Below, piece after piece: positions 36,412 through 45,458 of a stretch of DNA of 64,000 nucleotides. The position numbers and the translations under genes were made by a program. The stretch comes from Campylobacter lari subsp. concheus (lineage in GTDB: Bacteria; Campylobacterota; Campylobacteria; Campylobacterales; Campylobacteraceae), in NCBI RefSeq assembly GCF_008245025.1, contig NZ_CP043426.1, forward strand, positions 1,424,516-1,488,515, written 5' to 3'. The notes under the pieces are model-generated. The model was not told the DNA's origin. It did no database searches and saw only the letters and a list, made by a program, of their open reading frames with translations. Positions within the stretch are counted from its first letter, which is position 1; every line of letters starts with the position of its first letter.

Positions 36412-38394
36412 ATGAAAAAAATCACTCAAACTTTAACAAATAAACTAACTTTTTTTGTTGGATTAGCAATAGTAGGAATACTATTAACTGCAAATATATT
36501 TAACTATTTAGAAATAAAACATGATACTAGAGAACTTATCAATAATTTACAAATTAAAACCATACAAGATGTTGTAAAAAATTTTGAAGACTATAGCGAA
36601 TCAAGAAGCGATGCTATAAAAGCTGTTGCAGCTGAAATTCAAAAAAATCCAAATGCAAGTACCAAAGAAATTTATGACATGGTTAGAGTAACCAAAGAAG
36701 CAAGTCGTTTTGATGTATTATACGTAGGACTTGCACACAATGGTGCAATGATAAGATCTAATGGAAACCATCAAACTCCTTCTGATGGTTATGATCCAAG
36801 AACTAGAACTTGGTACACAAGTGTTACTTCTGGAAATGATAAAGTTGTGATTTCAAAGCCTTATATGGCTCCAAGTTTAAAAGCTCCTTCTTTAGCTTTT
36901 TCATATCCTATAGTTATTAATGGTAGTTTTATAGGAGCTGTTGGTGGAAATTATGATTTAACTACATTTTCAAAAAATGTACTTTCTATGGGAAAATCAG
37001 CAAGTGGATTTGTTGTTGTTATAGATGATGATGGGGTAATATTATTTCATGAACTTGAAGAGCAACTGCTTAAAAAAACTACATTATCTGAAAACATAGT
37101 AAAAACATATCTTAATAGTCCCGAAGGTAAAACTGGAGAATTATCAAAAAATTTTTTTGTAGTTAAAGACGAAAATAACAATAATAAAGCAGTTATTTGC
37201 CAAGAAAATTCGTTAGGATATAATATTTGCGCAATCGCAGATGAAGAAATATATACAAAACCTGTAAATGAAGCTCTGATTAAACAATCATTTATTGGTT
37301 TAATAAGTTTAGTTATAGCCCTAGTGATAATAGGATTTGTTATTAAATACAATATCTCACCACTCCAAAAAATCCAAACCGGCCTCAACTCTTTCTTTGA
37401 CTTCATCAATCATAAAACCAAAGACTCAGCTATGATAGATGTTAAAACAAATGATGAGCTTGGTGCTATGGCAAAAGCTATCAACGAAAACATCACTAAA
37501 ACTAAAAATGCATTAGAACAAGATACTAAAGCTGTAGAACAATCAGTAGAAACTGCTAGAGAAATAGAAAGTGGTAATCTAACAGCAAGAATTAATGCAA
37601 TGCCTGCTAATCCTCAATTAATAGAATTAAAAAATGTATTAAATGAAATGCTTAATGTATTAGAACAAAAAGTAGGTTCTAATATGAATGAAATCAATAG
37701 AGTATTTGATAGTTATAAAGCATTAGACTTTACAACAGAAGTTGCTAATGCTAAAGGTGGAGTTGAAGTAACAACCAATGTATTAGGTAAAGAAATCGTA
37801 GCTATGCTAAGACAATCATCTGAATTTGCTAACTTACTTGCTAGTGAAAGTGGTAAATTACAAAGTGCTGTTAAGAACTTAACAGATTCTTCTTCAAGTC
37901 AAGCTTCTTCTTTAGAAGAAACAGCAGCGGCATTAGAAGAGATTACTTCTTCTATGCAAAATGTATCTCATAAAACTAGTGAAGTAATTGCTCAAAGTGA
38001 AGAGATTAAAAATGTTACTTCTATTATTGGAGATATAGCAGATCAAATTAATCTACTTGCATTAAATGCAGCTATTGAAGCAGCACGTGCAGGTGAACAT
38101 GGACGTGGCTTTGCTGTTGTTGCTGATGAAGTTAGAAACCTAGCAGAAAGAACTCAAAAGTCTTTAGGTGAAATAGAAGCTAATACTAATATCTTAGTTC
38201 AATCTATTAATGAAATGGGTGAGAGTATTAAAGAACAAACTACAGGTATTACTCAAATTAATGATGCTGTAGCACAAATTGATCATGTAACTCAAGAGAA
38301 TTTAAAAATAGCTAATGATAGTGCAGCTATATCTGATAATGTAAATAAAATAGCTAATGATATCTTAGAAGATGCTAGGAAGAAAAAGTTTTAA
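36412..38394 (+). CDS. Methyl-accepting chemotaxis protein (dCache receptor 2, intact)
   Basis: This is a 660-residue transmembrane chemoreceptor that relays ligand binding through CheW/CheA to flagellar rotation. The start at 36412 follows aaggag. It has membrane helices at about 10-30 and 292-315, a dCache domain between them with DPRTRTWY and GGNYDL, a HAMP-like stretch, and a signalling domain with the tip [34 protein letters not shown]. In the first receptor the equivalent of GGNYDL is GGDYNL; the Asp there belongs to the amino-acid-binding motif of some dCache domains, so ligand type may differ. C. jejuni Tlp2-Tlp4 likewise share one signalling domain. The ligand is unknown. Confidence 0.9.
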   Translation: MKKITQTLTNKLTFFVGLAIVGILLTANIFNYLEIKHDTRELINNLQIKTIQDVVKNFEDYSESRSDAIKAVAAEIQKNPNASTKEIYDMVRVTKEASRFDVLYVGLAHNGAMIRSNGNHQTPSDGYDPRTRTWYTSVTSGNDKVVISKPYMAPSLKAPSLAFSYPIVINGSFIGAVGGNYDLTTFSKNVLSMGKSASGFVVVIDDDGVILFHELEEQLLKKTTLSENIVKTYLNSPEGKTGELSKNFFVVKDENNNNKAVICQENSLGYNICAIADEEIYTKPVNEALIKQSFIGLISLVIALVIIGFVIKYNISPLQKIQTGLNSFFDFINHKTKDSAMIDVKTNDELGAMAKAINENITKTKNALEQDTKAVEQSVETAREIESGNLTARINAMPANPQLIELKNVLNEMLNVLEQKVGSNMNEINRVFDSYKALDFTTEVANAKGGVEVTTNVLGKEIVAMLRQSSEFANLLASESGKLQSAVKNLTDSSSSQASSLEETAAALEEITSSMQNVSHKTSEVIAQSEEIKNVTSIIGDIADQINLLALNAAIEAARAGEHGRGFAVVADEVRNLAERTQKSLGEIEANTNILVQSINEMGESIKEQTTGITQINDAVAQIDHVTQENLKIANDSAAISDNVNKIANDILEDARKKKF

Positions 38395-38426
38395 ATAATT
38401 AACTAAACCCTTAATGGGTTTAGTTT
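37381..38426 (+). repeat. Long direct repeat, copy 2 (receptor signalling region)
   Basis: This is the partner of 35269-36313, with one extra A (A5 at the [10 protein letters not shown] junction) that keeps the frame open. The two copies are 2.1 kb apart in direct orientation, so recombination between them could delete one receptor and fuse the sensor of the first to the signalling domain of the second. Confidence 0.9.
38401..38426 (+). terminator. Terminator of receptor gene 2
   Basis: AACTAAACCC/GGGTTTAGTT hairpin with loop TTAAT, the same as after receptor 1. It separates the receptor from the convergent PepSY-like gene. Confidence 0.85.
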
Positions 38427-38449
38427 AGGTGATATGAGATTTTAGGCGA

Positions 38450-38869
38450 TTAATCATCAAATTTTTGACCTAAAACATTACCTTTAAAGTCTGTATAAAT
38501 CTCCATCATATTGTTTGTTCTGAATTTATAGCCATTGATTTTTTTATCTACTTCTACAATAGCTGCATTTGGTTGTGCTGCTTGTACTTTTGCAACAACT
38601 TCTTTTGGGATAAATCCTATTGGAATGCCTTTGTATTTACCATCAACTTCTTTCCAGTCTCCATTAATGATAAAATCAATTTCAGTTCCATCAACTAAAT
38701 TTACTTCGTAAGAATCCACATCTTGTTTTACATAACCTACATTTACGCCTTTAAAATAAGTGTTTAAAAACTCTTGAGCCTTTTGAGGCAAAGCACTTGG
38801 GCTAACAATCATATCTGCAAACATAGAACTTGCACAAACTAAACCAGCTAACATTAATTTCATTTTCAT
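38450..38869 (-). CDS. Periplasmic PepSY-like domain protein
   Basis: This is a 139-residue secreted protein with signal peptide MKMKLMLAGLVCASSMFA. The mature part has two similar beta-alpha units (about 25-80 and 85-139) of the PepSY-like (DUF2874) type: PQKAQEFLNTYFKGVNVGYVKQ with DFIINGDWKEVDG, then FIPKEVVAKVQAAQP with IYTDFKGNVLGQKFD. Such proteins are small periplasmic modules of uncertain function, sometimes linked to protease inhibition. It is monocistronic, with SD aaggag before the ATG. Confidence 0.8.
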   Translation of the reverse strand: MKMKLMLAGLVCASSMFADMIVSPSALPQKAQEFLNTYFKGVNVGYVKQDVDSYEVNLVDGTEIDFIINGDWKEVDGKYKGIPIGFIPKEVVAKVQAAQPNAAIVEVDKKINGYKFRTNNMMEIYTDFKGNVLGQKFDD

Positions 38870-38932
38870 TTTTTCTCCTTTAAATAAAAGTTGAAAGAAT
38901 GATATTGTTTGCTTGTGAAATTTGTGTGAATT

Positions 38933-40645
38933 TTAATTTTTAAAGCCAACTATCTTATTTTTATCAAAAGAAGATTCTATTTCTTTTTCTATAGTATGTA
39001 AAAAATCACTCATTTTAAAAACACCATCTTTAGAAATAGCCGCTTTTAAAGCTGTATTTTTAATCACCATTACAATTTGAGCTCCACTTAATTCATATGA
39101 AGCTAAATTTTTTAAATCAAAACTATCATCAAATTTGGCATTTTTAGGCAAAGCTTTTTGCCATATCATTAAGCGTTGTTCATAATTTGGCTTTTTAAAT
39201 TCTATTTTATACTCAAATCTTCTTGAAAAAGCCACATCTAAACTTTCTAAAAAATTAGTCGTAGCTATGATAACTCCACTAAAACGTTCAATTTGCTCCA
39301 AAAAAATATTTTGCATTTGATTATGCATTTTATCAGCACCAGCGCTACTTTCTACTCTAGTACTTAAAAATTGATCAGCTTCATTTAAAAGCAAAATAGG
39401 ACTTTGCTTACTTGTTTGACAAAGCTCTTTATAGGTATCAAAAATCTTTCTTACATTTTGCTCACTCTCGCCCACATATTTACTTAAAATTTTCGAGCAA
39501 TCAAAACTCAAAATGGATTTTTTCATAGCTTTTGCCATACTTAATGCACTCATAGTCTTACCAGTGCCAGCAGGACCATAGAAAATTATCTTAGCTTCTA
39601 TATTTTTATTGGTTTTTATACCCCATTTATTTAATCTTTCTAAAACCTTTTTATCTTGTTGTTTTAATATACTTTCTAATAGATCTTTAGTACTTTGAGG
39701 CATAATAACATCATCTATATTAATATTTGGCTCGATTAGCTCAAAGATATCTTGTTCTTTAACCAAATTTTGAAGTTTAATTTTTTTATTCTTCTTTGGC
39801 TCTTTAAAATTAATAATTCTTTGTAAAATATCATCACTTAAATAAAAAATCTTAGCTATATCACCCAAAGAATTAACAAATTCATCATATTCTAAAAGAT
39901 TTGAACTAAGTAGCTTAGAATCTTCTTCTAGCAAAGCTTTGTTTTCTTGCTTTTGAGCCTCATCCTCACTAATTAAATGAAGTAAAAAATTAAAATCTCT
40001 ACTATAAGAATTTTCAGTATTTAGCAAATACTCCTCTTTTAACAAACTAATAAATATCAAACATTCATTATCGTTTAAAGCATATTCTTTAAAAATATCT
40101 GCTAAAACATTAGAAATTTTACTTTTCTTTAAACGCTCTTTAATATATGCTTCAAATATAGCTATATCTTTTTTAATATTCTTACTTTGAGAGCTTTTAG
40201 CAAAAAAACGTAATCTTTGATAAAGCTCGATTTTAAAAAATTCATCTTTTAAATACGCAATATGATCTTCATAAATTTGATCTTGCATATAATCTTGTAT
40301 GGTTTTATTTTCTAAAACTTGCAAAAAAACTTCACTTAAACTTAACTCACATTGCAACAAATTTAAAAGCAAGTTTGAGTTTTTACTCGATTTAAAATCA
40401 GAAAAAATTTGAACAATAAAACCTTTTTCTATAAGATTTTTAAGATCTTTTAAATAATCTAAATACTCATATTCATCATTTTTAAAAACTTCACTAAGAA
40501 GATTATAAGCATTAATACTTGCATTTGCTTGCAAATAATTTTTGCATAAATGCTTTAAGATTAAAATTTCATCTTCACTGCATTGTAAGTTTTTATAGAT
40601 ATTGCTTTTAAAAGTATCATTAAGAAAAAGTTTTAAATCTTTCAT
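38933..40645 (-). CDS. AAA family ATPase (Cj0377-like)
   Basis: This 570-residue protein has a long helical N-terminal region (about 1-300) and a single AAA domain (about 320-560). The Walker A motif is FYGPAGTGKTMSA and the Walker B is PILLLNEADQFLSTR, where the first acidic residue is Asn, leaving N-E as in a known subgroup of AAA proteins. The sensor and arginine-finger region reads IIATTNFLESLDVAFSRRFEYKIEF. The target is unknown; it may remodel a protein complex. It lies 8 nt downstream of the lipoprotein gene in an operon with yajQ and the dehydrogenase, as in Cj0373-Cj0377. Confidence 0.85.
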   Translation of the reverse strand: MKDLKLFLNDTFKSNIYKNLQCSEDEILILKHLCKNYLQANASINAYNLLSEVFKNDEYEYLDYLKDLKNLIEKGFIVQIFSDFKSSKNSNLLLNLLQCELSLSEVFLQVLENKTIQDYMQDQIYEDHIAYLKDEFFKIELYQRLRFFAKSSQSKNIKKDIAIFEAYIKERLKKSKISNVLADIFKEYALNDNECLIFISLLKEEYLLNTENSYSRDFNFLLHLISEDEAQKQENKALLEEDSKLLSSNLLEYDEFVNSLGDIAKIFYLSDDILQRIINFKEPKKNKKIKLQNLVKEQDIFELIEPNINIDDVIMPQSTKDLLESILKQQDKKVLERLNKWGIKTNKNIEAKIIFYGPAGTGKTMSALSMAKAMKKSILSFDCSKILSKYVGESEQNVRKIFDTYKELCQTSKQSPILLLNEADQFLSTRVESSAGADKMHNQMQNIFLEQIERFSGVIIATTNFLESLDVAFSRRFEYKIEFKKPNYEQRLMIWQKALPKNAKFDDSFDLKNLASYELSGAQIVMVIKNTALKAAISKDGVFKMSDFLHTIEKEIESSFDKNKIVGFKN

Positions 40646-40653
40646 ATTTTCCT

Positions 40654-41133
40654 TTATATTGACTTTATGCTAAATTTGATTTTGGATTTTTTATCATTAA
40701 AACTCATATTTTTGTCACAAACCTCATAAAAAATATCATAATTTTTATTTATAATCTTTTGAGTAAAACCACAAGAGGTAGCTTGTTTATTTTTTCCATA
40801 AAAAATAGGTCTTTTGTAGATTAGATCTTGTAAAAAATCATCATAATATTCATTATTAAAAAATCTGTTATTAAAAAAAGTTTTTGCATAGCATATACCA
40901 TTAACACAAATTTTATCGCTAATTTTTAATTCAAGTAAGGCTTTAGAAGCGCTATAAAGCTCTAAACTTGTAAAATTTTTTCCCTCATATAAAAAACCAT
41001 AATCGGCAAATTTAAATTGAGGGGTTTTTAAAATAACATAAGCACTTTGTGCTTGTGTTTTGTTTTTTATAGCACAAGAGCTTAAAAAAACACACACAAA
41101 ACACAAAAAAACTATTTGAGGTAAATTTTTCAT
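40654..41133 (-). CDS. Putative lipoprotein
   Basis: This 159-residue protein has a lipoprotein signal peptide (hydrophobic stretch then lipobox LSSC at about residue 20). The mature part has several Cys ([21 protein letters not shown]) that could form disulfides in the periplasm. No named domain is recognised. It overlaps yajQ by 4 nt (ATGA) and precedes the AAA ATPase by 8 nt. Its position corresponds to the lipoprotein in the Cj0373-Cj0377 block. Confidence 0.8.
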   Translation of the reverse strand: MKNLPQIVFLCFVCVFLSSCAIKNKTQAQSAYVILKTPQFKFADYGFLYEGKNFTSLELYSASKALLELKISDKICVNGICYAKTFFNNRFFNNEYYDDFLQDLIYKRPIFYGKNKQATSCGFTQKIINKNYDIFYEVCDKNMSFNDKKSKIKFSIKSI

Positions 41134-41621
41134 TTAAGATTTTTAAAACTAAGATTAAGTTCTAAATTGAGTTCTTTTACTATTTTCATCACGCTTTGTA
41201 AATCATCAATTTGCTTACCAACTACGCGAATTTCATTACCTCTAATACTTGAAGTTACCTTTAGCTTACTATCTTTTATAGCTTTGTTAATCTTCTTAGC
41301 ACTATCAGTATCAATAGCATCATTAACTTTTAAATTCAGTCTAAAATTTGCTCCACTTTCCCTGTTTAACTCTTTAATACCATTAGGGTTAATCCCTCTT
41401 TTAATAAGCTTTGAAATAACAATATCTTTTAACACTTCAAGCTTTGCTTCGCTAGAGCAAATAAGCTTATAAACACTTTCTTTTTCATTTAACTCTATTT
41501 CACTTTTAATGCCCTTTAAATCATATCTACTATCAAGCTCTTTTTTAGCTTGCTCTAAAGCATTTTTTAACTCTTGCTTGTCAATTTCCCCGCTAATATC
41601 AAAACTATGTTCACTTGCCAT
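41130..41621 (-). CDS. YajQ family nucleotide-binding protein
   Basis: This is a 163-residue cytoplasmic protein of the YajQ/UPF0234 family. Homologues bind cyclic di-GMP or other nucleotides and RNA. The conserved N-terminus [19 protein letters not shown] and the motif [17 protein letters not shown] are present, with ISKLIKRGI and [14 protein letters not shown] later. The ATG lies inside the upstream dehydrogenase gene (11-nt overlap), and the stop overlaps the lipoprotein start. It corresponds to Cj0374. Confidence 0.92.
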   Translation of the reverse strand: MASEHSFDISGEIDKQELKNALEQAKKELDSRYDLKGIKSEIELNEKESVYKLICSSEAKLEVLKDIVISKLIKRGINPNGIKELNRESGANFRLNLKVNDAIDTDSAKKINKAIKDSKLKVTSSIRGNEIRVVGKQIDDLQSVMKIVKELNLELNLSFKNLK

Positions 41622-42543
41622 TTTCTATAAACTCCTTAAGATTATTAAATACAATTTGGACTAAATTTTGTATAGATTCTTCACTTGCCCATGCAACATG
41701 TGGAGTGATGATTAAATTCTCTTTATTTTTTATACTAAGTAAAGGATGATTTTTAATCATAGGTTCTATTTCAAGCACATCAAGCCCTACTTTGATATTT
41801 TTCTCATTCATAACTTGAGTTAAATCTGTTTCATTGATAATTCCACCGCGCCCTACATTAATCAAAATAGCCTCATCTTTTAAAAGCATTAGCTCTTTTT
41901 TACTTAATAAATTTTTTGTCTTATCATTTAAAGGTGCATGTATGCTAATTACATCACAAGTTTTTAAAAGCTCATCAAGACTTACTTTTTCATATTCATC
42001 ATTATTATTAGCTCCTGAGGTAGAATAATAACAAATTTTAGAACCAAACATTTGAGAAACCTTAGCTACTTCTTTACCTATAGATCCAAGTCCTATAATG
42101 CCATGTTTTTTACCAGTTAAAGTGTGCAAAGTCTTGCTAAAATCACAAAATATTTCACTCTCACACCATTTACCTTCTTTACTCCATTTATCATAATATG
42201 GAATTTGATTTAAAAAAGCAAAAAGCAAGGCAAAGGTATGGCTTAAAACACTTTTTGTAGAATAACTAGCTGCATTTTTTACCACTATACCTTTAAAATT
42301 TGCATAAGCTACATCTATATTATTTACCCCAGTACCAAGTTGTAAAATAAGCTTTAAGTTGGTGCTGTCTATCACTTTTTTGTCAATGATGATTTTATTT
42401 ATCATCACAACTTGTGCATTAGCTATTCTTGTGATAACCTCATCTTTAGAAGTTAAATCATAACTTACAAATTCACCAAGACTTTCAAAAACCGTTAAAT
42501 CCGCTCCACCTAAGGTAGCAGCATCTAAGCACACTATTTTCAT
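41611..42543 (-). CDS. D-isomer-specific 2-hydroxyacid dehydrogenase
   Basis: This is a 310-residue NAD-dependent 2-hydroxyacid dehydrogenase reducing 2-keto acids such as glyoxylate or hydroxypyruvate. It shows [11 protein letters not shown] near residue 86, the Rossmann loop [13 protein letters not shown] (about 145-157), [12 protein letters not shown], the catalytic Arg in [11 protein letters not shown] and His in [11 protein letters not shown]. The exact substrate is not evident. Its ATG overlaps the stop of the ATP-grasp gene by 1 nt. It corresponds to Cj0373. Confidence 0.9.
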   Translation of the reverse strand: MKIVCLDAATLGGADLTVFESLGEFVSYDLTSKDEVITRIANAQVVMINKIIIDKKVIDSTNLKLILQLGTGVNNIDVAYANFKGIVVKNAASYSTKSVLSHTFALLFAFLNQIPYYDKWSKEGKWCESEIFCDFSKTLHTLTGKKHGIIGLGSIGKEVAKVSQMFGSKICYYSTSGANNNDEYEKVSLDELLKTCDVISIHAPLNDKTKNLLSKKELMLLKDEAILINVGRGGIINETDLTQVMNEKNIKVGLDVLEIEPMIKNHPLLSIKNKENLIITPHVAWASEESIQNLVQIVFNNLKEFIENGK

Positions 42544-43715
42544 TAATCTTTTACTATATGTCCTACAAATTTAGAATAATTATCAAGTACTAATCCACCT
42601 TTTCTAAAACCTAACCCACAACCCTCATAAGCAAAGAAAACCCCTGCTTGATAATAATCATTTTCATTTTTGTTAAACTCAGCAAATTCTTGATACACAA
42701 AGCGATTGTTTTGGTAATCTCCACTTGTTTCAAAACTTATATCTCCATTAGCTTCTATAATAGAAACATTTGCTCCTTCTCTACCAAAAACAGGTTTTTT
42801 AACACATTTTTTACCCATTAAAGGCTGATCACTTGTTTCAAGCAATAAAGGATGATTTGGGTAAAGCTCCCATAAAATTTTCATTATACCCTTGCTTTGA
42901 AACAGTAAAGTATAAGCAGGATTTAAAATGATTGCTTTTTGATTTTGCATAATTTGAGTTAAAAGCATAGCAAGCTCACCCTCTTCTATGGCTATACTTT
43001 CCCAAGGAATGAGTTTGAAAAAATACTCAAAATTTACATCATTTTTAAAAATACCTTCAGGCGAAAACTCTACTTCATCTATAAAAGAAAATTCACTCTC
43101 AAAACCTGCTTCACTAGCAATGTGTGCTAAAAGTTTGGTTGTAATCATATCCTCATCACTACCTGCAATTGAAGAAAATAATATCTTCCAACCCTCATAA
43201 TACTTTTCAAACTCGCTTACATCTTCTTCTAAAGTGATAAGTCTTTTAAAATTATCTTTTAAGGCTTCATATATATTATTAAATTGCGAACTTTCATCTA
43301 GGTTATTTTGCTTTAAAATAGCCCATTGTAAAATAGCACTTTCAAATAAAGATGTTGGAGTATCAGCATTAAATTCTATTAGCTTTATAGGCTTACCATC
43401 AAGCCCACCTGCTAAGTCAAACCTTCCATATAAATGCCAATGTACATCATTTTCCCAACTCATCTTAATCGCATCAACTAAATTAAAAGGAATTCCAAGC
43501 TCATCAAAACGATCATTATCAATCACTTCTTGCGCAGCAGCCACAAACATATCATAAAGCTCATTCACTGCTTCATAATAAGCATTTGCTTCATTTTCCC
43601 TTACGCAAACTAAACTAGAATCTAAATAATCACTTCCATCATTATCCGTATGCCATGAAAAGCCAATTTGATCTAAATAAGATTTTTCTAAAGGATTTAC
43701 TTTTAAAAAATTCAT
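42543..43715 (-). CDS. ATP-grasp ligase of the glutathionylspermidine synthase family
   Basis: This is a 390-residue protein with only the C-terminal synthetase domain of Gsp (no amidase domain), like E. coli YgiC/YjfC. Motifs include NDVHWHLYGRFDLAG, IEFNADTPTSLFESA, KKCVKKPVFGREGANVSI (ATP-grasp Lys and glycine-rich loop) and YQAGVFFAYEGCGLGFR at the end. The family forms amide bonds, but glutathionylspermidine itself is unlikely in this organism. It is 9 nt downstream of a UPF0323 lipoprotein with a Ser/Gly-rich tail, a pairing that parallels ygiB-ygiC and suggests the lipoprotein may be its substrate. It corresponds to Cj0372. Confidence 0.88.
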   Translation of the reverse strand: MNFLKVNPLEKSYLDQIGFSWHTDNDGSDYLDSSLVCVRENEANAYYEAVNELYDMFVAAAQEVIDNDRFDELGIPFNLVDAIKMSWENDVHWHLYGRFDLAGGLDGKPIKLIEFNADTPTSLFESAILQWAILKQNNLDESSQFNNIYEALKDNFKRLITLEEDVSEFEKYYEGWKILFSSIAGSDEDMITTKLLAHIASEAGFESEFSFIDEVEFSPEGIFKNDVNFEYFFKLIPWESIAIEEGELAMLLTQIMQNQKAIILNPAYTLLFQSKGIMKILWELYPNHPLLLETSDQPLMGKKCVKKPVFGREGANVSIIEANGDISFETSGDYQNNRFVYQEFAEFNKNENDYYQAGVFFAYEGCGLGFRKGGLVLDNYSKFVGHIVKD

Positions 43716-43724
43716 TTTATACCC

Positions 43725-44342
43725 TTAAGATCCAAAAGAGCTAGAAGAACTTGAAGTAGCCTTAGAACCACCGCCAAAAAAGCCTGATTTTTTCGCACTC
43801 GAGCCTGAAGTAGCACTTGTACTTGCTTTATTAAAACTATTTACACTTCTTTGATAAGCACTTTGATTTGAAAATGCTCCTCTTTGTTGATTTGCAAAAT
43901 TTTGATTATTAAAAAGCTTTGAACCTATCCAGCTACCAAGTATAGCACCAGCTGCACTTGCAAGCAATGTTTCACCCAAAGAAAGCCCTCCGCTACTCAT
44001 TTGAGCGTTATTTGGATTTGTTAAATTTGAAGTACCATTGTCTATTTTAGCAGCTTCTTCTTGGATTAATTTATCCATTTCTTCTTTGCTTAAAACTCTT
44101 TCTGTACCATCAAGTTGTTTTAAAACCACCCTAGTTTCATCACTTGGAAATTGATCTTTAATTTTATATTGATTTGGAGCAGTTTCTTCAATGATAACAA
44201 AAGCACCTTGAGTATTTGCTGCTTGGCTTAATGCATTATTAGAATCATTTGTATTGTTGCTACACGCACTTAAAGCACCGCCACTTATAGCAGCAATACC
44301 GCTTATCATACTAAGCTTAAGTATAGTTTTAATATGTTTCAT
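43725..44342 (-). CDS. UPF0323 lipoprotein
   Basis: This is a 205-residue lipoprotein with a signal peptide and lipobox LSAC at about residue 26. The mature part has a conserved domain (about 45-90), a short hydrophobic glycine-rich helix (GETLLASAAGAILGSWIGSKLF) and a low-complexity Ser/Gly tail (KKSGFFGGGSKATSSSSS) ending FGS. Its orthologue Cj0371 has been tied to motility and virulence. It heads a four- to six-gene operon with the ATP-grasp ligase, dehydrogenase, yajQ and downstream genes. The tail is a plausible site for a ligase-added modification (inference). Confidence 0.85.
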   Translation of the reverse strand: MKHIKTILKLSMISGIAAISGGALSACSNNTNDSNNALSQAANTQGAFVIIEETAPNQYKIKDQFPSDETRVVLKQLDGTERVLSKEEMDKLIQEEAAKIDNGTSNLTNPNNAQMSSGGLSLGETLLASAAGAILGSWIGSKLFNNQNFANQQRGAFSNQSAYQRSVNSFNKASTSATSGSSAKKSGFFGGGSKATSSSSSSFGS

Positions 44343-44414
44343 AATCTTTCCTAAATTTATAAGTTTAAATTAATAAGATTTTAACAAAAAAAGTATTAAT
44401 AAAAATTAATTGCT

Positions 44415-45020
44415 TTAATTTATCATAATCATTAAATTACTACTTAAAATAAATACAGAAAAAGCAAAAAATATAAAAGCACTTAAATAATCAATGAGTT
44501 TTAAATTCTTTTGATAAATTCTTACCATGAAAGGTTTTGAAAATAATAAAGAAACCAAAGAAAAGTAGATTATAGTTTCTAAGATCAAAACAAACACTAA
44601 AACTATCAACATCCACCGCATTTGAGCAAAATCAAAACTTGCAAAAACACTAGCAAAATAAAAAATAACTTTTGGATTAGATAAATTTGTTATAACACCA
44701 CTTAAAAATGCAGATATATGAGTTTTTTGAACTTTTATATTACCTATTTTTGCATTTTTATAAATCCCATAAGCTAAATACAAAAGATAGCAAGCTCCAA
44801 AGCTTGATAAAACAATTTGCAAAAATGGAAATTGATGAAAAATCACACTCAAACCAAGTATAGAAAGTATAATCCACACACTCATGGCCAAACCCACACC
44901 CAAACTTGCTTTTAAAGCACTTTTAATACCTTCTCTTAAAGCATAAGAACTTACTAAGAAAAAATCAGGTCCTGGTAAAATAAGTCCAAAAAAATGAATG
45001 ATTAAAATCCAAAGAAACAT
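44415..45020 (-). CDS. LysE family amino-acid exporter
   Basis: This is a 201-residue inner-membrane protein with about six hydrophobic segments of the LysE/RhtB family. The N-terminus FFGLILPGPDFFLVSSYALREGIKSAL has the family-typical PGPDF and the conserved R-x-G repeat; SNPKVIFYFASVF lies near residue 112. These proteins export amino acids or related metabolites; the substrate is not predictable. It lies between rpsU and the UPF0323 lipoprotein on the same strand but with gaps on both sides, so it is probably its own unit. Confidence 0.85.
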   Translation of the reverse strand: MFLWILIIHFFGLILPGPDFFLVSSYALREGIKSALKASLGVGLAMSVWIILSILGLSVIFHQFPFLQIVLSSFGACYLLYLAYGIYKNAKIGNIKVQKTHISAFLSGVITNLSNPKVIFYFASVFASFDFAQMRWMLIVLVFVLILETIIYFSLVSLLFSKPFMVRIYQKNLKLIDYLSAFIFFAFSVFILSSNLMIMIN

Positions 45021-45034
45021 AAAAATAATCGAAG

Positions 45035-45056
45035 AAAAGCCGAAAATTCGGCTTTT
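45035..45056 (-). terminator. Terminator after rpsU
   Basis: AAAAGCCGAA (45035-45044) and TTCGGCTTTT (45047-45056) form a perfect 10-bp stem with a 2-nt loop, ending in T residues when read on the minus strand. It lies 5 nt after the rpsU stop and before the LysE gene. Confidence 0.8.
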
Positions 45057-45060
45057 GGTA

Positions 45061-45273
45061 TTAGAGTCTTGACTCGTAGCGTCTAAGCATATAAAGTCTT
45101 TTAAGCATTTTTTTGCGTGCTGAAATTTTTTGTTTTTTGCGAATTTCAGTCATAGGCTCAAAAAATCTTCTTGCGCGAACTTCAGTAACAACTAGATTTC
45201 TATCTACTTGTTTTTTGAATTTTCTATACGCTTCATCAAAAGACTCGTTAGGATGTACCTTGATTCCTGGCAC
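45061..45273 (-). CDS. rpsU: Ribosomal protein S21
   Basis: S21 is a small basic protein of the 30S subunit involved in initiation. I take the GTG at 45273 as start, giving 70 residues beginning [19 protein letters not shown], the usual Campylobacter length, with ggtgagg directly upstream as ribosome binding site. A longer frame adds four residues (VRVV) encoded by that same binding site and is rejected. The C-terminus is rich in Lys/Arg ([15 protein letters not shown]). It is monocistronic with its own terminator. It corresponds to Cj0370. Confidence 0.95.
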   Translation of the reverse strand: MPGIKVHPNESFDEAYRKFKKQVDRNLVVTEVRARRFFEPMTEIRKKQKISARKKMLKRLYMLRRYESRL

Positions 45274-45458
45274 GACCCTCACCACCTTTCATTAAAAAAT
45301 TGAAAGTTTTGATTATACCATAATTTTACTTGAAAATAAAATTTATTTTTGTAATAATTACATAAATAAAAATTAAATGTAAATTATTAATTAAGACAAA
45401 GTTTGGTTTAATTTTTCTAGTACTACAATTAAAAAAATATTTTATAAAGGAAATCAAA

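Noticed and set aside
45061..45285. Longer rpsU start adding VRVV
   Set aside because: The extra codons overlap the natural ribosome binding site and are not part of S21 in relatives.
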